Of a DNA stretch of 64,000 nt, positions 26,401-34,757 are shown piece by piece (position 1 is the stretch's first letter; the number at the start of each line of letters is the position of its first letter). This DNA is from Lineus longissimus (Eukaryota; Nemertea; Pilidiophora; Heteronemertea; Lineidae). Both the position numbers and the translations under genes were made by a program. The notes under the pieces were generated by a model. That model was not told where the DNA came from, made no database searches, and worked only from the letters and a program-made list of their open reading frames with translations. The DNA lies in assembly GCF_910592395.1 (NCBI RefSeq), contig NC_088324.1, positions 12,054,953 through 12,118,952 on the forward strand, read 5' to 3'.

Positions 26401-29400
26401 GTGCCTTCGTCGGCTCTGCTGCCTTGTTCTCTTGCTGTTTAGCTGCTACAGGCCTCTGCTTTTTCACTACTTCTGCTGTATGCCTCTTGGGCGTCTCTGG
26501 GCTCTTGGACTTTTCTGGTTTCCTTGAGACGATTGGTTTGAAGCCCTTGAACGAGAATTTGGACTCTTTCTTCTCTTGTTTCTTTTCTACCTTTGGTGGA
26601 CTAGAAGGTGCTTGCTTAACCATGGCGACGGAAGAAGATGGTGGTGCTTGGTACCTTGGTGAAATATCTTGAGTGATTGACGCATCACTCTCTGAGCTTC
26701 TACTTGTGTTGGGCTGGTAATAAATGGGCTGGACTGGTTTTGTGAAAACTGGAGCAGGGGCATTTGGAGGAGTATGCTGTGGACGAGCTGCGGTCTGCTG
26801 TGGCACGACCTTGACTTCTGCTATACCCGCACTGTCATTGATCTCTGGTCTACTTGGAGCTGGACGCTGTGGCATCAACCTTTCCATGGCTGACGATCGT
26901 GGTTGCATCGGCAATGTGGTTGGTCTTTCAGCTTCCTTTCTACTACTGGTCCGGAGTGGAGGCGATCTGTCAGCTTGTCTTGTACTGCTGGTCCGAAGTG
27001 GAGGCGATGTGTCAGCTTGTCTTGTACTGCTGGTCCGAAGTGGAGGCGATCTGTCAGCTTGTCTTGTACTGCTGGTCCGAAGTGGAGGCGATATCTCACC
27101 TTCTTTTCGACTACTCTTACGAACTGGAGGTGGTGGTTTCGTCTTCACTTTTTTAGGCTCTTGCATAGGTTTGACTACTGCATTCATCTGCACTGGACGG
27201 TAAACAGGTTTTGGATCAAACATATGGACGGGTGCGGCTGCGTGGTAGGTTGGCATTTCAACTCGGATTTCCGGTTCTAGTTCAACAATACTCTCAATAT
27301 TGCTAATACTTTCAATTTCATCTGGTGGCACTGAAAGATTGAGCGAAGATTTCGGTGGTGCAGGAGCAACATGCACAGTCTCTACCTGGAACTTCCGTAT
27401 GGGTTCTGGGCTTTCTCTGGTTAAATCTGGACTGGACCTCGCTAGTGCCCTATCGAAATTCGGTGGATTAATACTGCTGAACGAACTGTCATTATCGCTG
27501 TTGCTGCCGGTGTGGACTGGCTTGAAATGACTATCGAGGTTATTGTGGATATTAGGATGATTTTTGGAGTTCAGGAAGGAGAGTTCAGATTCGCTGCTGG
27601 AGTTGTGCCCCTTTGGAACTGGGGGCGGTTTAGCTGAATTGATGCTCATACTGACATTTGAGGAAAACCTCTGTTCCGCAGGCGGTAATGTCATGGCCAC
27701 TGGGGCTTCGTCAGCCACAAGGAGGTCAGCTATTGCATCAATAGCTTGTTGCTTCTCTTGGTCCAACTCCCCAGTCTCTGGTTCGACCCTAACCTTTGCA
27801 GCTGGTGACACTCGCTTGATCTTTGGTGATTTTATGACAGGAGGTTCCCACTTCTGCTTCTGGAACTCAGCTGTGATGCGCTTCCTCTCTGCAAGCTTCA
27901 ACTCTTTCTCTGCCAAGGCTTCCCTGCTCTTTGACAAAACAGCGTCAATGGGGCCCATCCTGGACTTGATTGGTTTATATGCGCTGGATTCCTCGAGCTT
28001 CTTTTTTATCTTCTGGCTTGGTAACTCATAACCAGCCTTGTCGTCAGGCGCCGTTGGTGACGTCCTTGGCATCGTGACACGTGTTGATATGACAACAGGG
28101 CGACCATGAGAGAAACTGCTGTTGATACTCGACGTCCTTGACCTGTTAGCAATCTCACTCTCGCCAATATGGAACTTGGGAACCTTTGATTCCCTAGCCG
28201 GTTTCTCCTCTGCAGGCTTCGGAGGACATTTGAAGTACCAATCAGGCAGGTCGAGTTTGGTTAATGACTTTGTAATCCTCATCTGATGATCTGATGACGT
28301 TCTCTGAATGGTATCAGCTTTAGCGTCTGGTTCGTCACAGTCTCCGAATACCTCGTCATCAGCGTCGTCTTTGAAAACTGACACTGATAGAGATGTCAAT
28401 GCTGTTAAACTCTGTGTTTTCTCCCAAGTTTTCTTCTCCTTTGTACCAGTATCATCATAAACATCCTTGACAATAGATTTCAACCCGGCTTGGCTGTAAA
28501 GATCCTGCAGACTCCTACACTTTGGGGGCATGGTCGCCTGCCTGATCCTAAGCACTTCATCTAGGTCAGTCTCCATCACAAGAGGTTTTTCAGTCACTTC
28601 ACCCGTGTCTATGTCCGTTTCAACAAGGTTGGTATACGACTTGCGATCAGAGAAGAAAGAGCTGGCAGTCCGATGTAACGTCATTGACGGCGACCTCACC
28701 AGAACTACAGAAAAAGCTCTTGGCAATGTACTGGGTCTGCCACTTAAGATGTTGTCAGTTGATTTTGATGCCTCTTTCTCAATCTGCGGGCTTCCAAAAC
28801 TAAACCCAGATGGTAAAGTCTGCGATTTTGACATCTCCTTTCGCTTCAGCATCTCTTCATTGTACTTGCTGCAGGCTATAGGACCAACAGTCGCCCGTAA
28901 TGGTGTCCGTTTGAAATTCGACTTGTCTTCCAGTTTCTGTCTCTCTACAGCTGCACTGATTCTATCTTTGACGTCTTCCTTGCTGAAGACACCAACATTA
29001 TTCTCCTTGGACTTGGACAATGATCGAGACAGGGCTTCCCGCTTACTATCGTCAATCTCACGGAAACTTTGAGAGGGTTTCTTCAGAATAGGCTTAGGCC
29101 TGTCAGACCAGTCTCTTGTTCCAAGCAATCGACTCAACAAGGCCTTTCTCTCTTCCTCATTGGTTTTCCCAGGTTCGGCAGTCTTCTTCATGTATTCCTG
29201 CCTGGCCTCTTTAATTTCAGATCTGTCCACTGTGGCGATTTTATCTGGCAGTGAAATAAGATGGGAAATGTTCTTTGGGGTGACCGCAATTGGTTTCTGA
29301 AGGATGGACTTGTACTCTTTTCTACCATTTTCGTCTTTGTCTGTCTCACTCTTAGGACGAGCCTTCTTGTCTTCAGCTGGGTGGTCAACATTTGTAACCG

Positions 29401-32400
29401 GTTTCTTTATTACAGGCTTTGCAAACGTTGGTGGCTTTGGGGGTGATATCTCTGGTTTCTTTGCGCTAACCCTAGGCTTTTCTCGGCTCATTTCTGTTTC
29501 CTTTGGGCTAACATCTGGTTTCTTTAAACCCAATGGCTTTTTGGGCTTCTCTGGCTTGACCGTTGACCCATCAGTCGTATCCCTTGGCTTGCTGAATGTA
29601 TTATAAAGACTGCTGCTTGGTTTATTCTCAGCCTCGCTCTCGGATCCACCCTCATCATCAGCATCAAAGTTGCTCGTCAAGTTGAAGCTCTCGCCACCAG
29701 GGGGCGCCGATTCGACCGCCTTTACCTCGGCTGCAACCAGTGGCTCTTCAACATCATTGTCAATGTCAATATCCACTGATACAGACGGAGTATTACGCTT
29801 TGGGCCTGTGACCAATGGAGGGGTTTGGGGACGCTGCACTGATTGATCACGGGGTGATGGTGGCTTCATCTGCTCATCTCGTGGGCTGACCCTGGCCTCT
29901 GAGCTGACCATGACCTCTTCACCTGTGTCGACCTTGACCTTTGGGGCGATCTCAAAGTCGAAATCTTCCTCAAGCGAAATTGGTGCTTTGAAATTAGCGG
30001 TGAATTCCTCATTGGCAGTGAAGTTCTCTTCAGTCTGTTCAGCTGTAATCTCTATTTCTTTCTCAAAATTATCAAATTCACTCGAACTTGAACTACTGGT
30101 TCTTGACTTCGGTGAAATATGCGCATGGATTGGAGACTGGTCACCAGGGATGCCTGCGGGTGATGATGGACCAACCGGCCTATGGAAGGCGTCAGCATCA
30201 ATACTATCTGACGATTTATTGCATTCATCTGATAACTCATCTTGGGATGCGACAAGCTGGGTGTCCTCCCTGTCCCAGAGTGGATCAAAGGTTATCTGTG
30301 CCCCCTTCTCGGAATATTCGTGTTCTTCGACAACATTGCTACCATGATGTTCAACCATGGTGGTAAAAGTTATGGAATCTACATCGCTTGGCCTGAAGTA
30401 TCTCTCAGGGTTAAACGTGCAGGAATTTGGCTGCCTGTAAGATCGTAGTGTCTGTACACCCGTCTCGGTGTACTTAGGAGTCTTGGGTTCAGATTTTGGC
30501 TGGGCTGGCGGTGTATAGGATACCAGTGGGCTGACGTACTCGCTCCTGCCATGAGACGGACGCCTACCATAGGCCAACAACTCCTCGGAGCCTGTAGAAT
30601 AACTGCCACCCGAACTACGCCTCAAATACATCTCGTCTGTTTCGGCACAGAGGTCGTCTGCAGAAAAATCTGGGGCAGTGAAATCTCCAGAATTTGGAGG
30701 AGCTATTGCAGTTTCGAGTGGTGTTACCCGGGCTTCTTTTGGATGATTCCTATTATCAAGATGACTGGAAGACGTACTGCTTTCGAAATTATTTGTACTT
30801 ACAGCGATTCCTTGTGGAGGTTTTGAATTATCCGTTTGGTCTAAATTTGCAGATAATCCTATACCAAAATGTATTCCTCCTTTTCGTTCAGTGTCCTCAG
30901 AATGTGTATGTTCGTTTATGTATTTAGGTCTAGTGTTGTTTTGTGGGCCAATCGTGTCGCTGCCATATCGTCCGTCGAGTGTTCTATTTACAGTGTCCCT
31001 AGAACCGCTCCTTTGTGTTAGCGGAATGTTCGAACTATTTTCAATGGACTGGCGGCCCCCTTCAACCAGGTTGTTCTCCTCGGCGTCCGCGTAGGAGTCA
31101 GAATCACTGGAGGAATCGGAGCCACTGGATGTGCTAGAAGTGTCCGAATTCCTGGATCTTTTCACATCATTCACAGTTGTATCCTCCCCGCTACTTTCAC
31201 TGGATATCTCTTCCTCAATCTCTCCTAGAGCTTCGAGTTTAGGTTTCGGGACGGATTTCTCAAAACCTCTCGGCGATTTGTCCGAATCTCCACCGCAATC
31301 GAACGATCCACTGCTATCAGAATTTGACCCAGATTCCTCTCCCGAACTTGCGTTGTGGTCGTCTTCACGGTCTGGCACACCCAGTATTTGCACACCCGAC
31401 CCGGGGGTATATTTACCTTTATTGTAAGCGTTCTTTATTGTTGTACTGCTTTTGTCATTGTGATAAGGGGGTATGATCCTGGCACTGTTGTGACTAACAC
31501 TAGGTTGACCTGAATCTTCTCTTGGTTTGAACTTTCGACGTGTTTTGAACCTCGGGGAATGCACCGTCTCTGCTAAGTTGATAAAAACCGGCTCCTCTTC
31601 ATCGACGTCTATTTCAGGTTTTTTGACCCTATTTAAGCTTTTCTCGTCGTCCATCTTTGCAGGAGTATCATCTAGAATATCCCCAACGTAATCCTCATCT
31701 GTACCATTGCTATCAACGCTGCCTATCCTCACAACATGAAGTTTTGGGTTGATTACCTCTATTGCGGTGTCGCCAGTAGTCGTACTGCTACTGTCATTGT
31801 CACTTTCGTTATCACTAACAGGGCGGTTTAGCGCCGCCCTCAACTCAGGAATCACGGGTTCGAAATCAACAGCTTGTTGGGCACTTTCAGCAGTTAGTTC
31901 TGGTTGCCTGTTATAAATCTCAAACTTAAGCGGAGCACTGTGAACAGTTTCTGTCCTCTCTGGCGTCACCTCATCAAATTTTCCCAAGTCATCCCAAACT
32001 GTTTCGCCCCGAGTCTCTGTGTCCCCACACAACTCGGCCTTGGCTTTTCTTGTGTCACTCAAAATTGCGCCGATGTCATGGACATCTACTTCAATTACCT
32101 TTGGCTGGTGGCGCTCCTCTGTTGCATTTGGATTACACACATTCAGTCTCACCCCTGGGTCACGGGGTTGAAACAAAAGGGTACTGGTTACCTTATAGTC
32201 CTCCTCGTAATCCGTACACCTAACGAAAGTAAATCCTCGCGGGATATCATGAGTCCCATCTGACAAAACAGAGTCCGTGTACAGATCACCTACGCGTCCT
32301 CCCTGTACAAATGGCGGCGGATTTAGATCCTCTGATTCGCCCACCCCTTGGCCTCGTATTCGATTCATTGAGGGTTTCTTGACGTCTAAGTAGTAGTTCC

Positions 32401-34030
32401 TGCTTATAATCCCCGTATGATCCTTACTACTTGGACTTGGCTGTATAGTGTTCAAGCCGGGGCTTTCTGTGCACGCCAGTAGTCGCTCTACATGCACTTG
32501 GCTAGTGTGTGTTGAACCAGTACTCACCAGATTAGAACCAATCGATATTGCATTATCTGTGGAACCACCTGGTGAGCCATTGGAAACTTCCGTGTCGTGC
32601 CGCCCAATGTGGAAACTTGTTAATGGACCGGCTGGTCGAGTTGAGTCATTCATATCGCTGACATTTTCACCATCGTGGTCCCTCTTGAAATCAGCAGGGC
32701 ATTCCGCCCGCGAAATAGGAGGATCCGTAAATGGAGAAGACATATTCATCTCCGCGTCCGCGTCAACATAAGATACGTTACTATGGCAACCAAGATGGAT
32801 TTTGTTACCTGGCGATTTCTCACCACTTCGCGAAGTGTCTTCAATGGGAGTACTTCTATGTATGTTCCTTGAGAAGTCTGTTATAAAGCTGTGAGTCCCG
32901 GTCTGTTTCTCAACAGGACATTCATTCATATCAAAATCTTTGTTCATGTAAATGGCATTTTCAAAAAGGTCCTCTTCTTCTTCTGCGCGGGGTGCCTTCA
33001 TTTGTGACAGATTATGGCTCATTTCAGAATTATTCATCAAGTCCTCTTGTGTCACGTTGGTAGAATTAGCGCCAGTTAAAAACTTTTCGTTCGTATGCGC
33101 TTTATTCATTGGTAGGTTTCGAAATGGCGCTCGATCCGGTAACAAATGCCGCGGCTTTGTCTCAGCAACCCGCCCACGTGGATTAGGACCAATGTTTTCC
33201 CTGTCATCGTGACATTTGCGGGACTTCTCCTGATGGTCTCCCACCTGTTCCTCGTCTTCATCAGAATCGGAATCGGAAATGCTTTCATATTCTTCTTCGT
33301 CACCCTCCGAAATCGCCTCCAAAACATGACGGCAGAAAACCTCGGTGTCTGACCCACTGGGACTACTGTCTTCGTAGTCCATATAAAAGTCATCCAGCGG
33401 ACTTAACTTGTTAGAATCGTACTGCATAAGCTCGCAGTCCGCGTCAGAGTCGGAATCGGACCCGAAATACGTCTGATAAGGTTCTAGGGGTCGCTTTATA
33501 CCACCAATAGGAGGTGTCACTTGTATCAGGGGAAGCTGCGCAGGGATCGAACTGAGTTCCTCATCGAAAGTCAACTCGTTGTTCTTGTCAACAGCTTTCA
33601 AGAACTCTGCTTCGCCGTCACTTAAACTTCTATCACCGAAATTATTTGCTTCGCTTTCGTGAAGGTTATTCCAACGCCCAGTCCTGTATTTGTTTTGGGG
33701 GACAGTTGAGTTACCAAGAAATACGTCATCTTCGAAATCGTCTTGGTTTTTACCTTCAGTTTGTTGTGTAACGTCTTTCTGAAGTAGTGCAGCATCATTG
33801 AAACCGTTTCGTGTAATATCTTCGCTTCGTGCCCTTTTCTTGTTTCTGTAATCGTCATGAGAGAGCGTGTCGTCTTGACCTTTGCCCTCCTGCAGTCTCT
33901 TTACCGCGCGGTGTTCCATGTCGATGATTATTTGCCACGAGAAGATGAGAGTTAGGATGGTTGCTATGGCTGACGTCAGGAATCTCTCGAATGCACCGTC
34001 ATTGAAGGCAGCCGATGGTTCAGCGGGCAT
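23480..34030 (-). CDS. Giant intronless reading frame: transmembrane, disordered, MYND-type zinc finger protein (AJM1-like?)
   Basis: A single frame of 3516 codons runs without intron from ATG at 34030 to the stop at 23480. The ATG lies 4 nt after a TTTACAG acceptor, so an untranslated exon upstream is likely; codons open above it are not used. Residues about 17-36 (FLTSAIATILTLIFSWQIII) form a membrane span. Then come some 3100 residues of acidic, Ser/Pro/Lys-rich disordered sequence, with a short motif like ETDID recurring between about residues 1800 and 2965 and four 14-residue SPPLRTSSTRQAD-type repeats near 2307-2367. At about 3217-3261 a Cys-rich segment ends YYCCRQCRINDWPKHKTAC, the usual second half of a MYND finger, followed by about 255 folded residues to the end. 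The C-terminal part recalls apical junction component 1 (AJM1), but this is from memory and unverified. Confidence 0.9.
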   Translation of the reverse strand: MPAEPSAAFNDGAFERFLTSAIATILTLIFSWQIIIDMEHRAVKRLQEGKGQDDTLSHDDYRNKKRARSEDITRNGFNDAALLQKDVTQQTEGKNQDDFEDDVFLGNSTVPQNKYRTGRWNNLHESEANNFGDRSLSDGEAEFLKAVDKNNELTFDEELSSIPAQLPLIQVTPPIGGIKRPLEPYQTYFGSDSDSDADCELMQYDSNKLSPLDDFYMDYEDSSPSGSDTEVFCRHVLEAISEGDEEEYESISDSDSDEDEEQVGDHQEKSRKCHDDRENIGPNPRGRVAETKPRHLLPDRAPFRNLPMNKAHTNEKFLTGANSTNVTQEDLMNNSEMSHNLSQMKAPRAEEEEDLFENAIYMNKDFDMNECPVEKQTGTHSFITDFSRNIHRSTPIEDTSRSGEKSPGNKIHLGCHSNVSYVDADAEMNMSSPFTDPPISRAECPADFKRDHDGENVSDMNDSTRPAGPLTSFHIGRHDTEVSNGSPGGSTDNAISIGSNLVSTGSTHTSQVHVERLLACTESPGLNTIQPSPSSKDHTGIISRNYYLDVKKPSMNRIRGQGVGESEDLNPPPFVQGGRVGDLYTDSVLSDGTHDIPRGFTFVRCTDYEEDYKVTSTLLFQPRDPGVRLNVCNPNATEERHQPKVIEVDVHDIGAILSDTRKAKAELCGDTETRGETVWDDLGKFDEVTPERTETVHSAPLKFEIYNRQPELTAESAQQAVDFEPVIPELRAALNRPVSDNESDNDSSSTTTGDTAIEVINPKLHVVRIGSVDSNGTDEDYVGDILDDTPAKMDDEKSLNRVKKPEIDVDEEEPVFINLAETVHSPRFKTRRKFKPREDSGQPSVSHNSARIIPPYHNDKSSTTIKNAYNKGKYTPGSGVQILGVPDREDDHNASSGEESGSNSDSSGSFDCGGDSDKSPRGFEKSVPKPKLEALGEIEEEISSESSGEDTTVNDVKRSRNSDTSSTSSGSDSSSDSDSYADAEENNLVEGGRQSIENSSNIPLTQRSGSRDTVNRTLDGRYGSDTIGPQNNTRPKYINEHTHSEDTERKGGIHFGIGLSANLDQTDNSKPPQGIAVSTNNFESSTSSSHLDNRNHPKEARVTPLETAIAPPNSGDFTAPDFSADDLCAETDEMYLRRSSGGSYSTGSEELLAYGRRPSHGRSEYVSPLVSYTPPAQPKSEPKTPKYTETGVQTLRSYRQPNSCTFNPERYFRPSDVDSITFTTMVEHHGSNVVEEHEYSEKGAQITFDPLWDREDTQLVASQDELSDECNKSSDSIDADAFHRPVGPSSPAGIPGDQSPIHAHISPKSRTSSSSSSEFDNFEKEIEITAEQTEENFTANEEFTANFKAPISLEEDFDFEIAPKVKVDTGEEVMVSSEARVSPRDEQMKPPSPRDQSVQRPQTPPLVTGPKRNTPSVSVDIDIDNDVEEPLVAAEVKAVESAPPGGESFNLTSNFDADDEGGSESEAENKPSSSLYNTFSKPRDTTDGSTVKPEKPKKPLGLKKPDVSPKETEMSREKPRVSAKKPEISPPKPPTFAKPVIKKPVTNVDHPAEDKKARPKSETDKDENGRKEYKSILQKPIAVTPKNISHLISLPDKIATVDRSEIKEARQEYMKKTAEPGKTNEEERKALLSRLLGTRDWSDRPKPILKKPSQSFREIDDSKREALSRSLSKSKENNVGVFSKEDVKDRISAAVERQKLEDKSNFKRTPLRATVGPIACSKYNEEMLKRKEMSKSQTLPSGFSFGSPQIEKEASKSTDNILSGRPSTLPRAFSVVLVRSPSMTLHRTASSFFSDRKSYTNLVETDIDTGEVTEKPLVMETDLDEVLRIRQATMPPKCRSLQDLYSQAGLKSIVKDVYDDTGTKEKKTWEKTQSLTALTSLSVSVFKDDADDEVFGDCDEPDAKADTIQRTSSDHQMRITKSLTKLDLPDWYFKCPPKPAEEKPARESKVPKFHIGESEIANRSRTSSINSSFSHGRPVVISTRVTMPRTSPTAPDDKAGYELPSQKIKKKLEESSAYKPIKSRMGPIDAVLSKSREALAEKELKLAERKRITAEFQKQKWEPPVIKSPKIKRVSPAAKVRVEPETGELDQEKQQAIDAIADLLVADEAPVAMTLPPAEQRFSSNVSMSINSAKPPPVPKGHNSSSESELSFLNSKNHPNIHNNLDSHFKPVHTGSNSDNDSSFSSINPPNFDRALARSSPDLTRESPEPIRKFQVETVHVAPAPPKSSLNLSVPPDEIESISNIESIVELEPEIRVEMPTYHAAAPVHMFDPKPVYRPVQMNAVVKPMQEPKKVKTKPPPPVRKSSRKEGEISPPLRTSSTRQADRSPPLRTSSTRQADTSPPLRTSSTRQADRSPPLRTSSRKEAERPTTLPMQPRSSAMERLMPQRPAPSRPEINDSAGIAEVKVVPQQTAARPQHTPPNAPAPVFTKPVQPIYYQPNTSRSSESDASITQDISPRYQAPPSSSVAMVKQAPSSPPKVEKKQEKKESKFSFKGFKPIVSRKPEKSKSPETPKRHTAEVVKKQRPVAAKQQENKAAEPTKAPLSMSHPMNTSIESQETPSFRLARAPGSRQNSYRESPVDYQGPASPRSPKSPTGSYRDSATYPRTEANQRNIRPEVELRRHPQSTRTTERPYTEIGHHPNWRPAAAEDLRRSFQGPKVNAPKAAIETDSDLSLYLSPEPSPKKTPTETDLDAMGIRRLPARAIIETDIDSDLYDSPIRKKGHGKQQVLETNIDDDIPSRNSSYKNGESSRNSSFSDREPNRNTSREREPAPSLPPRRYIGYQAEPVRDPGHIPDIPPRWDTSRNYPEKQKDYGPAPNIPPRKTPTIPQPIETDIDADLSFSSDGSRGRNRQPAYNSAPVQNNASYYHNVPGSRDPSYNQAQVQPKREDAYQKDNQLKQQTRSNQEPPRNKRQQQVPLYYQNHQQSDLFKVPPIPPREVTKDVPPPSIHNVDELFETDVDFNLNRFETVAVEGDTDSNTPHGTLTRFGRSQMPQPSTQQPRAQVKSNHSYDFDFEAPSNSFPPTLVTASNTSYTTCAVAAPRHVFSVNESRQSQNVPMETEEDMLFAFVVNKQPKEIDSDVDILTSPRTQGNRGSLEFGPDSFQALGKRSDLKVDTNSFRFSKEEEQFKCEVGFSGATEQEATLAEVLDGLLALPPSPQGSDARVSSTDSLDRGTPDSIPDNANGFFGPISESGENLLSLSKRGQNIDENRVKVKCRNTNCGKEMVLAQARCSYKTCHSCYTYYCCRQCRINDWPKHKTACSYNRVVSMCKHAIKTIYKDPNILFQMSKKARAGYLASGRGCILLVFQNLFQAEQFVREGQAALRLEPVYCSMTELEEYYVLGEYGDSVMDMCVDYSPYLNFIVSVAIVMSKDTRRNSGQPKKREGPVIKKCAKLCLSASLSESVTVSTTSDQGALILTVGTNSNSYLSQHEARDESFDNVQRKLRQRGVCLREQYPDVFNQLIAYVNENQAFPQITIYPYDGSTGSTFMCVIKLEQEPVQTEPVCQITLDTFT
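26930..27115 (-). repeat. 42-bp coding tandem repeat (14-residue unit) in the giant gene
   Basis: Four copies of a 42-bp unit are nearly identical in nucleotides and encode SPPLRTSSTRQADR or T, with diverged edges (RKSSRKEGEI, RTSSRKEAER). Synonymous as well as amino acid identity suggests recent expansion, so copy number is likely to vary between individuals. Confidence 0.9.
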
Positions 34031-34681
34031 CTTATCTGTAAAGACAAATGAGATTTGATTAAGTGAAATCTTAAAGTGAATATCCCCTGCCAAATAGTAC
34101 AATTTCCCTTAATTTCCTCACGCCTCAGTCTCGGTATCAAGAGGGACGAGTAAACGTTACATAATCGGGAGTTCAGCAGACCAAATCCAACTTATCAGCG
34201 TAACAGAAGGTACATTTTCGTGGGCGGTTAAAATAAGTATATAGTAGGAGGCTAAAAAGCTAGTCCTGCAGAATCGTTTTAAGCATGGTACCTGGGTTCT
34301 CTGAAAAGAATGGAAGCTTTACGTTTAGTTGCTGTACCCACATTGCTGCTAGTACTACACCACAGTATACTATTTCATAAAAACGGAACGTATTTGATAG
34401 TTAGTTGGAAATTGTTACAAATACGCCAACGAAAAACCCTTATTCCTCTTGGTGGAGTTTGTGACGTACGTATATACAAAAGTTTAGGAATCGTAACCTC
34501 TCTAATAAAGTATTTTCCCGAAGAGCTTCGGTATCGCCATCTATTTAATGGTATGTTCCACAAGTCGCTCTCATCAACATGGCAATAGGGAGGTTGAGAG
34601 CAGCGACTTATCAAGGATCCTTACGTTTACGGATGTAACTCTCCGTAAAAAGAGGACGGATTTTGTGTACATTTCCGGGTA

Positions 34682-34757
34682 CGTTTAAAGCGGGTATAAG
34701 ACCATGAGGTTCAGGATGGTGGTACACATGGGAGTTAGTGATTGAGACGTTTTTGTG
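34682..34757 (+). repeat. Dispersed repeat, copy 2
   Basis: Contains TATAAGACCATGAGGTTCAG, matching copy 1 at 16541-16615, and lies about 650 bp upstream of the giant gene's start codon. Confidence 0.6.

Noticed and set aside
26724-27280. Overlapping plus-strand frames with repeated SCTAGPKWRR or LLVRSGGD units
   Set aside because: They are antisense shadows of the 42-bp coding repeat in the giant gene.
34031-34102. Codons above 34030 in the giant frame
   Set aside because: They contain a TTTACAG splice acceptor at about 34035 and so read intron; the ATG at 34030 follows directly.
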